A DNA stretch of 64,000 nucleotides from Microbacter margulisiae (GCF_014192515.1 NZ_JACHYB010000001.1:62001-126000); one strand, 5' to 3'; shown: positions 17,552-27,512, numbered from the stretch's first letter. The notes: generated by a model from the letters alone, not told the origin. Made by a program: numbers and translations.

Positions 17552-18525
17552 GTGTAATGACGTTAGTGCAAGCAATAAATAATGCATTGGATATTAAATT
17601 GGCAGAGGATGAATCAGTAGTGGTATATGGAGAAGATGTTGGTGTTGAAGGCGGCGTGTTCAGGGTGACTGAAGGGTTGCAAAAAAAGCATGGCGTCGAG
17701 CGGGTTTTCGATTCTCCCCTAGCCGAATCAGCTATTGTAGGTGCGGCCTTAGGCATGGCTGTCTCTGGATTGAGGCCGATTGTCGAGCTTCAGTTTGACG
17801 GATTCACCTATCCCGCCTTTAATCAGATCGTGTCGCATGTGGCACGTATTCATAATCGGTCACGCGGGCTGTTTAAAGCTCCGATGGTCATTCGGTTCCC
17901 TTATGGTGGCGGCATCAATGCATTGGAACATCACTCGGAGAGTCCCGAGGCTTTGTATGCGCATATTCCCGGATTGAAGGTTGTCATTCCTTCTACACCT
18001 CATGATGCCAAGGGATTGATGATCTCTGCTATAGAAAGTGACGATCCTGTTATTTTTATGGAGCCGAAGCGAATCTACCGCGCCATTAAGCAGGAAGTTG
18101 CTGAAGGTAAATTTACGATTCCGATAGGCAAAGCCAAAGTGCTGAACGAAGGCACTGATGTTACGGTGGTGGCTTTTGGCGCCATGATTCGTGAATGCCA
18201 AAAAGCCATGGTAATGACCAAAGAGGCCGGCATCTCAATGGAATTAATCGATCTTCGAACTATATATCCAATTGATAAAGAGACGATAATAAATTCAGTC
18301 AAAAAGACGGGAAAGATTGTGATCGTAGCCGAAGCACCTATCTCGTTCAGCGTGGGTTCTGAACTGGTGGCTATTGTGAACGAAGAAGCTTTTCTGCATC
18401 TGGAAGCGCCTCCGAAACGTGTAATGGGCTTCGATACCATTGTCCCATTGGCTAAAGGCGAATCATTCTACATTATCTCGCCGGAGCGAATCTTTTATGA
18501 AATTGAACGAACTGTAAACTTCTAA
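17548..18525 (+). CDS. pdhB: 2-oxoacid dehydrogenase E1 component, beta subunit
   Basis: The 325-residue protein has the transketolase-type pyrimidine domain (YGEDVGVEGGVFRVTEGLQ near residue 28, then DSPLAESAIVGAALGMA near 55) and a C-terminal transketolase domain from about residue 200. The start is chosen at 17548, where ATG overlaps the E1 alpha TGA (ATGA), a sign of translational coupling and equal stoichiometry. An upstream ATG at 17530 would add six residues inside the E1 alpha gene. Confidence 0.92.
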   Translation: MSVMTLVQAINNALDIKLAEDESVVVYGEDVGVEGGVFRVTEGLQKKHGVERVFDSPLAESAIVGAALGMAVSGLRPIVELQFDGFTYPAFNQIVSHVARIHNRSRGLFKAPMVIRFPYGGGINALEHHSESPEALYAHIPGLKVVIPSTPHDAKGLMISAIESDDPVIFMEPKRIYRAIKQEVAEGKFTIPIGKAKVLNEGTDVTVVAFGAMIRECQKAMVMTKEAGISMELIDLRTIYPIDKETIINSVKKTGKIVIVAEAPISFSVGSELVAIVNEEAFLHLEAPPKRVMGFDTIVPLAKGESFYIISPERIFYEIERTVNF

Positions 18526-18536
18526 CGTGTAAATCG

Positions 18537-19814
18537 ATGAGATATATATTTAATTTTCCTGATATTGGCGAAGGTCTTGATGAAGGAACAATACTTGAAT
18601 GGTATGTCGAAAAAGGGCAAGAGATTAAAGCCGGACAGCCATTGGTACGTATGGAAACCGACAAGGTGGTGACGGATATCCCCTCTCCTAAGAATGGGGT
18701 TATTGTCGCTACGTTTGGAGGCGTGGGAGAGATTATTCATGTAGGTAGTCCATTGGTGGAGATTGAAATGGAGGGCGTTCTTGCCGCAGCAGCAGTGGCT
18801 GAAGCAAAAGCTCCCGTGAATGTGCCTATTGAAGAAGAAGGCGCTGCGGTTGTCGGAACGATGGAACTGGCAGGGAACAGCGCTGTGCTGGCAGCCAGTG
18901 AAGAAGGGGATTCGGAACAAAAGCAGGTAGAAAAACCTGCCGGGAAAGTGCTTGCCACGCCGGTTGCCCGTGCTATGGCAAGGGATTTGAATATTGATAT
19001 TAACCGGGTTTCAGGAACAGGTCCCGGCGGAAGGGTGACAAAGACCGATATTCAGAATTACCATGCTACGAAGAAATCGCCTGTGGTTGCAGAAGCTGTG
19101 GCAACTGTCCAACAACTTCCGGCAGACAGGGTTACTTACGAACCGTTGACACAAATACGCAAGGCTATCGCCAAAAATATGCTCAATTCGAAGTTGAATG
19201 CGGCGCATATGTCTATTTTTGAAGAAGTGGAAATTTCTGAGTTGATGGCGCTTCGCGAACGGCTGAAGAAGAGTCGCGATATAAAACTTACCTATCTGCC
19301 GTTCATTGTAAAAGCTACCATAAATGCGTTGAAACAGCATCGGCAGATCAACGGGCAAATGGATATGGAGAATGACCGGATGATCTATAAAAATTATTAC
19401 AACATGGCTATTGCCGTGGATACACCCGAAGGATTAGTGGTTCCGGTAATCAGAGATGCCGATAAGCTGAATATCATCCAGATTGCACAGAAGATAACCG
19501 AATTGTCTGAAAAGGCAAAGTCCCGTCAATTGACATTGGAGGATATGAAAGACGGTACCTTTACGATTACGAATTATGGTTCCATCGGCGGGCTATTTGC
19601 CACTCCGGTGATCAATTATCCGCAGGTTGGTATACTGGGAGTCGGTCGGATCTACAAAAAGCCAATTGTGAAGAATGATCAGGTTGTGGCCGGCAACGTG
19701 TTGCCATTGTCGCTTTCGGTTGATCACCGCATTGTGGATGGGGGAGAGGCTTCGCGCTTCATCAACCTTATCCTGGAATATTTATCAGACCCTGTTTTAA
19801 TGTTATTGGAATAA
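18537..19814 (+). CDS. 2-oxoacid dehydrogenase E2 component (dihydrolipoamide acyltransferase)
   Basis: E2 forms the core of the complex and transfers acyl groups to coenzyme A. The 425 residues contain one lipoyl domain (1-78, with the lipoylated Lys in METDKVVTD near residue 41), an Ala/Glu-rich linker, a peripheral subunit-binding domain (about 138-172, ATPVARAMARDLNID and GTGPGGRV) and the acyltransferase domain (about 195-425) with catalytic motif DHRIVDGG near residue 396. It begins 11 nt after E1 beta. With a single lipoyl domain it resembles branched-chain or generic Bacteroidota E2 proteins as much as pyruvate E2. Confidence 0.93.
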   Translation: MRYIFNFPDIGEGLDEGTILEWYVEKGQEIKAGQPLVRMETDKVVTDIPSPKNGVIVATFGGVGEIIHVGSPLVEIEMEGVLAAAAVAEAKAPVNVPIEEEGAAVVGTMELAGNSAVLAASEEGDSEQKQVEKPAGKVLATPVARAMARDLNIDINRVSGTGPGGRVTKTDIQNYHATKKSPVVAEAVATVQQLPADRVTYEPLTQIRKAIAKNMLNSKLNAAHMSIFEEVEISELMALRERLKKSRDIKLTYLPFIVKATINALKQHRQINGQMDMENDRMIYKNYYNMAIAVDTPEGLVVPVIRDADKLNIIQIAQKITELSEKAKSRQLTLEDMKDGTFTITNYGSIGGLFATPVINYPQVGILGVGRIYKKPIVKNDQVVAGNVLPLSLSVDHRIVDGGEASRFINLILEYLSDPVLMLLE

Positions 19815-19856
19815 GTTGACTAACTATCAATTTGCCTAATTTTAAGGAGATTCTTT

Positions 19857-21203
19857 ATGGATTATGATGTATTGATTATTGGAGCAGGGCCGGCGGGTTA
19901 TGTCGCTGCGATCCGTGCCGGACAAGTTGGCCTGAAAACAGCCATTGTCGAACAAAAATATATGGGTGGCATGTGCCTCAACTGGGGATGTATCCCGACC
20001 AAAGCATTGCTCGAAAGCGCCAAGGTGTTCGTGAAAACCAAACATGTGGATGAATTTGGCGTTGACGGCATCGATGCGGCGAAATTATCCTTCAACTGGA
20101 ACAAAGCTAAAGCCCGTTCAACGCGGATTACGAAAAAGCTGAGCGCAGGCGTCAATTTTCTGCTGAAAAAGAACGGGGTGGAGTTGATTACGGGAAGCGC
20201 CCGACTGGGAGCCGACCATACCGTGTATGTGGAGGATAAGAAATTGACCGCATCGCATATTATTGTGGCGACCGGATCGAAGCCAAAGAAGTTGGACGAT
20301 ACCTTGTCCAATGCCCCCGTGGTGGAGATGGAACATTTGTTTACGCTGGATGCGATTCCCGAAAATGTGGTGGTAACCGGCAATCATGTCTCTGCCGTTG
20401 AAATCGCCCAGTTTTTTAACATGATCGACAGAAAGGTGACGTTGATCGCTAACAGCTCGTACTATCTGGATGGATTGGATGAGTTTCTGATCGCCTATAT
20501 CAACAAAAAGCTGAAGAGTGAAAAGATTGATATTTTACAGGATACATATCCTGTGAAGTTTGAAGACGGAGCTCTGTTTGTCGGCAATGACAAGGTCAGG
20601 TGTGACTTGCTCGTGAATTGTAATTCGCGGAAGGCAATTATTCCTGAAAGTGAAACGCCGTTTCAACTTACCGAACGGGGCTTTATCAAGACGGACGATC
20701 ATTTCGGGACAAACATCAAAGGGGTGTATGCCATTGGTGATGTGTGCGGAAAAAGCTTTGTGGCGCATGTCGCTTCGGCTCAGGGCATTCATGTGATCAA
20801 CACGATTAAGGGTATTCTTTCAGGTTTCAATGGAGCCATGTACCCGATCAACATGTACACTCAACCTGAGATTGCACAGATTGGGATGACCGAACAGGAG
20901 ATCAAGGCGGAGGGGACGGAATATAAGATCAGCGAATTTCCTTTGTCGATCAACGGAAAGGCGATGATTGAAGGAAATACCGACGGTTTTGTCAGGATGC
21001 TATCTGACAAGAAATACGGTCAGGTACTGGGTGTCCAGATCGTAGCTGCCAATGCTACCGATATGATTGCCGAGGCTGCTGCGTTTATGTCCATTGAAGG
21101 GACGGTGTATGATGTAGCCATGACCATTCATGCTCATCCTACCGTTTCGGAGATCTTTATGGAAGCCGGTTTCGACGCTGTCGATAAGGCTATTCATAAG
21201 TGA
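19857..21203 (+). CDS. lpdA: dihydrolipoyl dehydrogenase (E3)
   Basis: E3 reoxidises the E2 dihydrolipoyl group with NAD+. The 448-residue flavoprotein has the FAD motif IIGAGPAGYVAA at residues 6-17, the redox-active disulfide in GGMCLNWGCIPTKALL (residues 38-53), a second FAD motif ending in YAIGDVCG near residue 292, and the C-terminal active-site HAHPTVSE near residue 425. The NAD-binding segment (VVVTGNHVSAVEIAQFF) has GNHVSA where GGGxIG is usual, a mild deviation that could alter nucleotide binding. It lies 42 nt after E2 and ends the catalytic set. Confidence 0.92.
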   Translation: MDYDVLIIGAGPAGYVAAIRAGQVGLKTAIVEQKYMGGMCLNWGCIPTKALLESAKVFVKTKHVDEFGVDGIDAAKLSFNWNKAKARSTRITKKLSAGVNFLLKKNGVELITGSARLGADHTVYVEDKKLTASHIIVATGSKPKKLDDTLSNAPVVEMEHLFTLDAIPENVVVTGNHVSAVEIAQFFNMIDRKVTLIANSSYYLDGLDEFLIAYINKKLKSEKIDILQDTYPVKFEDGALFVGNDKVRCDLLVNCNSRKAIIPESETPFQLTERGFIKTDDHFGTNIKGVYAIGDVCGKSFVAHVASAQGIHVINTIKGILSGFNGAMYPINMYTQPEIAQIGMTEQEIKAEGTEYKISEFPLSINGKAMIEGNTDGFVRMLSDKKYGQVLGVQIVAANATDMIAEAAAFMSIEGTVYDVAMTIHAHPTVSEIFMEAGFDAVDKAIHK

Positions 21204-21233
21204 TTTTCCGTTCATCTGTTATCCGGTGCATGC

Positions 21234-21851
21234 ATGTTGAAGGTGACGGAATATAATCTGCCTGATGTGGAGTTGCTGAACCATCCTTCGCATCGTTTTA
21301 TGACGTGGATTCCGCGCCAAAACTGTATTGTGCTGGGAGCATCCAACAGGGCAGAGGAAGCGTTATATGCTGAGCGGGTGGAACAGGACGCTATTCCTGT
21401 GCTGAAACGTCCATCCGGAGGCCAAACCGTGATGCTCACTCCCGGAAATCTTTTGGTTGCAGTGGTGTTTGCTGAGCAGACATCGTTGCAGCCAAAAGTG
21501 ATTTTCCATTATGTCAATGATTTGATTATTGCCGCTATTGCCGGCTCGGGTATTTATGGTCTGGCTACCAGAGGTATTTCCGATATTTCGTATGGCAATC
21601 GGAAAATATCCGGATCGTCCATCTATCGGAGCCGGAACACGTTGCTCTATCACGCTGTAATCAATGTAAGCGAGTCTGCCTCCACGTTCGAAAAATACCT
21701 GAAGCACCCTTCCAAAGAGCCCGATTACCGGCTGGGCCGAAGTCACTCCGAGTTTGTCACCTCGCTCCGGGAGATTGGCTATCCCTACGATGTCCTGCAT
21801 TTGCAATCCGCTATCAATGATTCTTTTGAACGGGAACTAACAGAAGAGTAA
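21234..21851 (+). CDS. lplA: lipoate--protein ligase A family protein
   Basis: The protein (205 residues) has the BPL/LplA catalytic core: RPSGGQTVMLTPGNL near residue 61 matches the family RRxxGG loop, and YGNRKISGSSIYR near residue 120 contains the conserved lipoate-contacting Lys. LYHAVINVS follows as in LplA. The accessory C-terminal domain of E. coli LplA (about 337 residues) is absent, so it may need a partner or act as a lipoyl transferase. It follows E3 by 30 nt in the same operon, which points to the E2 lipoyl domain upstream as its substrate. Confidence 0.82.
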   Translation: MLKVTEYNLPDVELLNHPSHRFMTWIPRQNCIVLGASNRAEEALYAERVEQDAIPVLKRPSGGQTVMLTPGNLLVAVVFAEQTSLQPKVIFHYVNDLIIAAIAGSGIYGLATRGISDISYGNRKISGSSIYRSRNTLLYHAVINVSESASTFEKYLKHPSKEPDYRLGRSHSEFVTSLREIGYPYDVLHLQSAINDSFERELTEE

Positions 21852-22283
21852 CAACGAAACTTGTCCCTGCATTGAGCGCATCATTGTACCCCGATGGGTA
21901 TTATAAATGAAAGCAAATCCCTCTGTATCATTTTGCTTAAGATGCCAAACGAAAAGCCCTGATGGAGGAGCTCAACAAAATATAAGCGTTATCCATTTGT
22001 AGGTCTAAAATATTATACGGATATTTGAAGAGGAATACATTTTTCAAAAAGAGAGGTGTTCCTTCAGTATAGCATTGACAAGATAAGGCATTTGGATCTG
22101 CCTGGAATAAAGCCTGTTTCAAGAGAAGTTTATCTGTTTTAAGCGTGCAGGTCAATGCCATTGTACTTCATTCTGTGATTCGAGCCTTAGCGCATCTCCC
22201 TCTACATAATGATCTCCATGATCATTATGTTTAAATTTTTAACTGCAAACTAATTCTTTCATTTTTACATAAACAGGAAACTC
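21852..22283. other. 432-bp intergenic region ending in a terminator-like hairpin
   Basis: The stretch after the lipoate ligase gene has no convincing gene; the longest ORF (minus strand, 74 codons at 21937-22161) has no family features. The only clear structure is the hairpin at 22204-22230. Confidence 0.6.
22204..22230 (+). terminator. terminator-like hairpin upstream of the UPF0182 gene
   Basis: An 11-bp perfect stem (ACATAATGATC at 22204-22214, complement at 22220-22230) with a 5-nt loop is followed by TTAAATTTTT. The stem is AT-rich, so termination would be weaker than at the other sites. Confidence 0.55.
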
Positions 22284-25022
22284 ATGAAAAAAAACAAGCC
22301 TATCATCATTATTGTTACCATTGTAGTGGCGCTTTTCTTAGTAAGCCAGTTCTTAAATTACTATGGTGACTGGTTATGGTTCAACAACCTGCATTATGGT
22401 TCCGTATTTGAAACCATGCTTTCGGCACAGGCAGTCTCTTTTGTCACCTTTCTCCTTGTTTTTCTTCTGTTTTTTGGATTCAACCTTCGGGGAGCCTATA
22501 AAAACGGAAGTGCCAGCCGCAACAGCCGTTACTTTCGGGAGGGTGATCCACGGGGAGTTATCCTGACTATTTATCATGGAAAGACTGTCTTCTGGATATG
22601 GAGCATCATTGCATTATTCTTTGGCATCATCATGGGTTCTTCGGCAGTGAACCACTGGAATGACTTTCTGCAGTTTATCCACTCCACTCCGTTTGGCATC
22701 AAAGATCCTGTTTTTGGCAAAGATGCCGGTTTCTATGTGTTTAACCTTCCGGTTTACCAGTTTGTAGTCGGGCTTTATTACTTTATGGTTATCATAACCG
22801 CCATTGGCGTTTTGGTGTCCTATTATCTCGACAATGCTATTCAGGTGATCGGCCACAAATTACATACTTCCCAACAGGTGAAGAATCATCTGATCCGGCT
22901 GGTCGGCTTTATCGTATTGGGTATTGCTGCATCCTGCTACCTGAATCTTTACCAAAACCTCTATTCTTCGCAAGGGCCTGCCTTTGGGCCTTCTTATATG
23001 ACAGTGCATGCGCAGATACCGGCAGACTGGGCCATTTTTGTGATGAGCGCGGTGATCGCCATCCTTTTGTTTTTAATGCCGCTGATCAAGAGATACAAAG
23101 TCCTGCTGTATGCCGTCGGTCTTTGGGGAATTATCTTGGTGGGATTTGTCTGGATTTATCCCAACATTATCGAACAGTATGATGTGAAACCTACTGAGTT
23201 GACCAAAGAAACGCCTTACATCCTGAACAACATTCAATTTACGAGAGAAGCATACGGGCTCAACAAAGTCAAAGTCGAACCCTTCCCGGTTGATCAGTCG
23301 CTGACTTACCAGGATGTCCAGGCTAATCATAGTACCATTGAGAATATTCGTTTATGGGATCGCAGGCCGTTGATACAAACCTACAAGCAACTGCAGGAGA
23401 TTCGTTTGTATTATGATTTTAACAGCGTACAGGTTGATCGTTACCATTTCGATAAATATACGGAAGTAGCGCTTGCCGCACGGGAATTGCCGGTTTCGCA
23501 GATACCTGCCCGCGCCCAGACCTGGGTGAATGAGCATTTGATATATACGCACGGCTATGGCGTGGTGATGTCTCCCGTCAATAAGATCACGCCGGACGGA
23601 ATGCCGCAACTCATTATGAACGATATTCCGCCAACCACCACAACTCCGCTTTCCATGAAGCAGATGGCAATCTATTACGGGGAAGAAACCAACCAATATG
23701 TTTTGGTCAACACGAATGCCAAAGAGTTTGACTATCCTAAAGGAGCAGATAATGTTTATACTGATTATACCGGTGACGGGGGAGTTCGCATCTCCGGTTG
23801 GTTCCGGCGTCTTGTTTATGCGTGGAAATTTTCCGATCTGAAGATTCTGCTTACCGGTTACCTTACGCCGCGAAGCCGTATCATGTTCTATCGCAATATT
23901 ATGAAACGCGATCAGACCATTGCGCCTTTCCTCCGGTATGATGGCCAGCCTTATTTGGTGGTTGGAACCGACGGGCAACTTTATTGGATACATGATGCCT
24001 ACACCGTTAGCAACATGTTCCCTTATTCCGAACCTTATCAGGCACAGGACGGGAGCGTTTTCAATTACATCCGTAATTCCGTGAAAGTCGTTATCAATGC
24101 CTACAACGGGGATGTTTCCTATTATGTCATCAATCCTGACGATCCGATTGTTGAGACATTGCAAAAGATTTATCCCGGCCTTTTCAAACCTTTCAGTGAG
24201 ATGCCTGATTTCCTGAAAGCGCACATCCGTTATCCTACCGACTTGTTTAACATCCAGACGCAGATGTATAATGTCTATCATATGACTGATCCGAAGGTGT
24301 TTTACAATCAGGAAGATTATTGGGAAGTGCCGAATGCCAGTGGCGACAGTTCGCAGGCCAAGATGATTCCTTATTATATCATCATGCGTTTGCCGGGATC
24401 GACAAGCGAGGAATATATTCTCATGTTGCCGCTTACTCCTTCCAAAAAAGATAATATGATTGCATGGATGTGTGCCCGGTGTGATGTTCCCAATTACGGA
24501 CAACTTATTGTTTACACGCTTCCCAAGGATAAACTGGTGTATGGCCCGATGCAGATCGAGGGACGGATTAACCAGAAGCCCGATATCTCTGCAGAACTTA
24601 CCTTGTGGGGACAGCATGGCTCGCGTGTGTTCAGGGGCAACCAGCTTGTCATTCCTATCGACAATTCATTTATTTATGTAGAACCGGTCTACCTTCAATC
24701 ACAGGAAGGACAGATTCCCGAACTGAAACGTGTGATTGTTATTTATAAAGACCAGATCGAGATGCGCCCGACACTGGATGAGGCATTGCAGGCTATCTTC
24801 AATCCTTCCGGATTGCAAGATACTACCATCGTGCAACCAACAACCAGCATAAGTAACATGGCAAATCCATTCCTGTCGGATCAGGCCAAAGAGGCGCTTG
24901 CTCATTACAATAAAGCGGTGGAATATCTGCAACAGCAGGATTGGGCCGACTATGGCAGGGAGTTGCAACAGATGAAAGAGATTTTGTCTGAAATGAGTAA
25001 CTATAGCCCGGGGAAAAAATAA
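22284..25022 (+). CDS. UPF0182 family membrane protein
   Basis: The 912-residue length, seven or so hydrophobic segments in the first 300 residues (for example about 6-24, 47-68, 100-122, 150-180, 205-225, 250-270 and 278-297) and the large extracytoplasmic remainder match the UPF0182 family (COG1615). Typical family sequence is visible in LNNIQFTREAYGL near residue 313 and in RISGWFRRLVYAWKF around 505. The function of UPF0182 proteins is not established. It is transcribed alone, after a hairpin and before a repeat-rich spacer. Confidence 0.9.
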   Translation: MKKNKPIIIIVTIVVALFLVSQFLNYYGDWLWFNNLHYGSVFETMLSAQAVSFVTFLLVFLLFFGFNLRGAYKNGSASRNSRYFREGDPRGVILTIYHGKTVFWIWSIIALFFGIIMGSSAVNHWNDFLQFIHSTPFGIKDPVFGKDAGFYVFNLPVYQFVVGLYYFMVIITAIGVLVSYYLDNAIQVIGHKLHTSQQVKNHLIRLVGFIVLGIAASCYLNLYQNLYSSQGPAFGPSYMTVHAQIPADWAIFVMSAVIAILLFLMPLIKRYKVLLYAVGLWGIILVGFVWIYPNIIEQYDVKPTELTKETPYILNNIQFTREAYGLNKVKVEPFPVDQSLTYQDVQANHSTIENIRLWDRRPLIQTYKQLQEIRLYYDFNSVQVDRYHFDKYTEVALAARELPVSQIPARAQTWVNEHLIYTHGYGVVMSPVNKITPDGMPQLIMNDIPPTTTTPLSMKQMAIYYGEETNQYVLVNTNAKEFDYPKGADNVYTDYTGDGGVRISGWFRRLVYAWKFSDLKILLTGYLTPRSRIMFYRNIMKRDQTIAPFLRYDGQPYLVVGTDGQLYWIHDAYTVSNMFPYSEPYQAQDGSVFNYIRNSVKVVINAYNGDVSYYVINPDDPIVETLQKIYPGLFKPFSEMPDFLKAHIRYPTDLFNIQTQMYNVYHMTDPKVFYNQEDYWEVPNASGDSSQAKMIPYYIIMRLPGSTSEEYILMLPLTPSKKDNMIAWMCARCDVPNYGQLIVYTLPKDKLVYGPMQIEGRINQKPDISAELTLWGQHGSRVFRGNQLVIPIDNSFIYVEPVYLQSQEGQIPELKRVIVIYKDQIEMRPTLDEALQAIFNPSGLQDTTIVQPTTSISNMANPFLSDQAKEALAHYNKAVEYLQQQDWADYGRELQQMKEILSEMSNYSPGKK

Positions 25023-25366
25023 CAGAATGGCTGAATAATGAAACAGCAGGAAGATGTGAAGATGAAAACCTCCAGGGTAGTATAGTAGACAGTAGATAGC
25101 AGGAGTCTGAGAATCTGAAATTAAGAAAGTTATAATCTCAACCCTTCAATCTGCCATCTGTCAAGCAAGCTAAGGCTGCTATGGTTGCCGGAAAATGATG
25201 CTCACGTGTTGTCCCCTTTTGGTTAAAGGGGACGAGCGGAGCGGAGGGGTTGGAAAATCAAATAACTGAATGACGGAATAACAGATTGACTTTAGACCGC
25301 TGTTCGCCCTTCGACTCCTATTTACTGAATTCCATACCTTCCCAACTTTTTCTCAAAATCATTACA
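25023..25366. repeat. intergenic repeat cluster including dispersed repeat copy A (25150-25254)
   Basis: The spacer after the UPF0182 gene is built of modules that recur elsewhere in the window. TAGTAGACAGTAGATAG with GAGAATCTGA (about 25080-25120) recurs near 58.5, 59.3, 60.0, 63.5 and 63.9 kb, and AATAACTGAATGAC near 25260 recurs at 46.3 and 59.2 kb. The 110-bp module at about 25150-25254, in minus orientation, carries the hairpin TCCCCTTTT/AAAGGGGA and has relatives at 36.1, 37.7 and 63.6 kb. Confidence 0.75.
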
Positions 25367-26686
25367 ATGAATAGATTGTTATTTCTTGGTATCATGTTGT
25401 GCGGGATGCTTTCTTCCTGCAATGGGGCAGGGAAGTCTGCCAAAGCGGCTACGGTTGTTGATAAAACCGACTCCTGCCGCGCGGATGCCAAAAACAAATA
25501 CGAAGTGTATATCCCGCAAAGAAATAGTGCTGGGGAAAAGTTGCCGTTGCTGGTTATTCTCGATGCTCATGGCGAAGGCCGGTTTGCATTGAACAAATTC
25601 ATACCGGCAGCCAATGAATATCATCTCATCCTGGTTGCTTCCGACAGGGTTAAAAACGATCTTGCAGGTTACGACGAAGCTATTCAGACAATGGTCGATG
25701 ATGTAAGGCAAAAGTATCCGGCAGGGAAGGAGATCTTTCTTTCCGGTTTTTCAGGCGGGGCGCGGATGGCGTTGGGATATGCTTTGGCTCATCCCGTGAA
25801 TGGGCTGATCCTGTGCGGTGCGTTGGCCAGTCCCGATCAGATCAGTGCGCTTCGCTGTCCGGTTATCTCCATCTCGGGGATGGACGATTTTAATTTTGTG
25901 GAGACGGCGCAGTACCTGTTTCAGGCGCAGAACATGCCGGCCAACCTGAAGATCGAACTGACACATGCTTCCCACGACTGGCCCGATAGCCTGCTGTTGG
26001 CCAATGAAGTGGGTTTTCTTCGCCTCTCCTGCCAGGCGGCTGACCTTCCTGCTCCGGACAGAGTGCAGTTGGAGGCCTACTGCCAAAAGCAGCAGGCACG
26101 CATGGATACGTTGGCCGGGCAGGATGATTTCCTCAGGGCAGCGCTTATTGCCCATAACATGGCTTCGACCAAGGTGTTTGATGATGTTATTTCTTTCGAT
26201 GCTGCCTATAACCGTTTGATCTCCAATGTGGGGTACAAGAGCCAGTTGGGAAGGTTGAGGCAGTGCCTTGCGAATGAGATGAACCTGCGTCAACCCTACA
26301 TTGATGCGTTCATAACAAAGGACAAGCCGTGGTGGCAGACACAGATCAGTACCCTCAATCAACAGATAAAGACAGAACGGGATGCTTACACCAGAGATAT
26401 GTACCTGAGGATAAAAGCTTTCTTGGGGATTGCCTGTTACTCGCTCGGGAAACAGGCCATTGTGCAGCATGATGCAGTGGCGTTGGCCCGCATTCTCACC
26501 GTTTACCGCATGCTGGAACCGGAGAATCCGGACATGTTTTACTACACCGCTTTCATCCCTTACTGGAAGGGCGACAATGCCGCAACGGTTCGTATGTTGA
26601 AGAAAGCATTACAGGCAGGTTATTCCGATATGAACCAGCTCAGGGAAGACTTTCCTTCCCTGGCCAGCGAATGTGCTGAAAAATAA
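25367..26686 (+). CDS. lipoprotein with alpha/beta-hydrolase domain
   Basis: From ATG 25367 the 439-residue product has a lipoprotein signal peptide (LGIMLCGMLSSCNGAG, lipid-anchored Cys about residue 18). An alpha/beta-hydrolase core follows: LLVILDAHGEG near residue 63, the nucleophile elbow FLSGFSGGARMALGYA near residue 125 (G-F-S-G-G) and a candidate His in THASHDWPDS near residue 200. The second half is helical with TPR-like features (PENPDMFYYTAFIPYWKGD). A surface or periplasmic esterase/hydrolase is likely; the substrate is unknown. An upstream start at 25286 would add 27 residues with no signal character. Confidence 0.8.
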   Translation: MNRLLFLGIMLCGMLSSCNGAGKSAKAATVVDKTDSCRADAKNKYEVYIPQRNSAGEKLPLLVILDAHGEGRFALNKFIPAANEYHLILVASDRVKNDLAGYDEAIQTMVDDVRQKYPAGKEIFLSGFSGGARMALGYALAHPVNGLILCGALASPDQISALRCPVISISGMDDFNFVETAQYLFQAQNMPANLKIELTHASHDWPDSLLLANEVGFLRLSCQAADLPAPDRVQLEAYCQKQQARMDTLAGQDDFLRAALIAHNMASTKVFDDVISFDAAYNRLISNVGYKSQLGRLRQCLANEMNLRQPYIDAFITKDKPWWQTQISTLNQQIKTERDAYTRDMYLRIKAFLGIACYSLGKQAIVQHDAVALARILTVYRMLEPENPDMFYYTAFIPYWKGDNAATVRMLKKALQAGYSDMNQLREDFPSLASECAEK

Positions 26687-26751
26687 ACGGTCAACTTATC
26701 CGCAAGCATGGGAGCAGATGAGCATATCCGGCATTAAGGAACCCCGTTGCC

Positions 26752-27222
26752 TTACACCTGTTTGTCGATTAGTTCCTGAATCTCGTTCAAATGCAAATCG
26801 ATGTGTCCCAAATAGCCTTCGATCATTTCCTGAAGCGTTACGGTGGTATGCTCAAAGGTTTGCCACGTATTCTCAAGTTTCGTTTGGTCTACTGATTTGA
26901 TCACCTGAATCATGTGCAGGTTGTAGAACTTCCAAAGCTGAACAATCACATTCCAATCCGCGTGCTGATAATCCTGCAACGCTATCCATAAATCATTATC
27001 CTGTTGATAATCAGGGAAATCCAGTTGCTTATTGTACTGTAACCGAATCATACGTTGATGATTGTTTGCAGCAGAATCAATCAAATGTCCAAGAATTTGT
27101 TTTATCGTCCTGTTTTGTTTGTTGCGCCTGTTTGTAATTGTCTCAACCGGCAAGTTCAGCAGTTTGTTTTCCCAGGTATCAATGTACCTGAGAATACCGT
27201 TTGTAACATTTGAAAAATCCAT
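26752..27222 (-). CDS. DinB-like (DUF1569/DinB_2-type) four-helix protein
   Basis: The 156-residue protein has the DinB/YfiT four-helix layout with three histidines at the expected places for a metal site: ILGHLIDSAANNHQRM near residue 44, FYNLHMIQVI near residue 101, and GYLGHIDLHLNEI near residue 137. Members of the superfamily include thiol-dependent transferases; no substrate can be assigned here. It is convergent with the lipoprotein hydrolase gene and followed upstream by a repeat-filled spacer. Confidence 0.82.
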   Translation of the reverse strand: MDFSNVTNGILRYIDTWENKLLNLPVETITNRRNKQNRTIKQILGHLIDSAANNHQRMIRLQYNKQLDFPDYQQDNDLWIALQDYQHADWNVIVQLWKFYNLHMIQVIKSVDQTKLENTWQTFEHTTVTLQEMIEGYLGHIDLHLNEIQELIDKQV

Positions 27223-27285
27223 TTTTCCTCCTTTTTTATTTTAATTGTTGGTAGTCTCTTGTTGCATGTCTGTGGATCACGAAAT

Positions 27286-27512
27286 TGTTCAATGCGAAGG
27301 AGTTGTTGGATGGAATATGAGTTTGTACTGTAAGCTTGTTGCTCCGAAATTTATCAATAAACCTTTTTCTATAATTCTGTAATTCTATAATTCCGTAAAT
27401 TCTGATTCAGACATTATTTCCTCCGCTCGCGCCGATTTGTAATCGGTGTGTTGTTCGTCAGAACAAGAAAATGCTTGCTTCTCCAAAGCAACACACAAGT
27501 TGCAAACTTGCG
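27286..27512. repeat. direct repeat, copy 1 (227 bp)
   Basis: This unit is nearly identical to 27591-27816, offset by 305 nt. It starts GTTCAATGCGAAGGAGTTGT, contains an AT-rich TATAATTCTGTAATTCTATA tract, the segment TTTGTAATCGGTGTGTTGTT, and ends with the small palindrome CAAGTTGCAAACTTG. Only a handful of substitutions and a single-base deletion separate the copies. Confidence 0.92.

Noticed and set aside
23352..24617. 421-codon ORF on the minus strand
   Set aside because: It lies entirely opposite the UPF0182 gene, has no family features and reads as an antisense shadow of GC-richer coding DNA.
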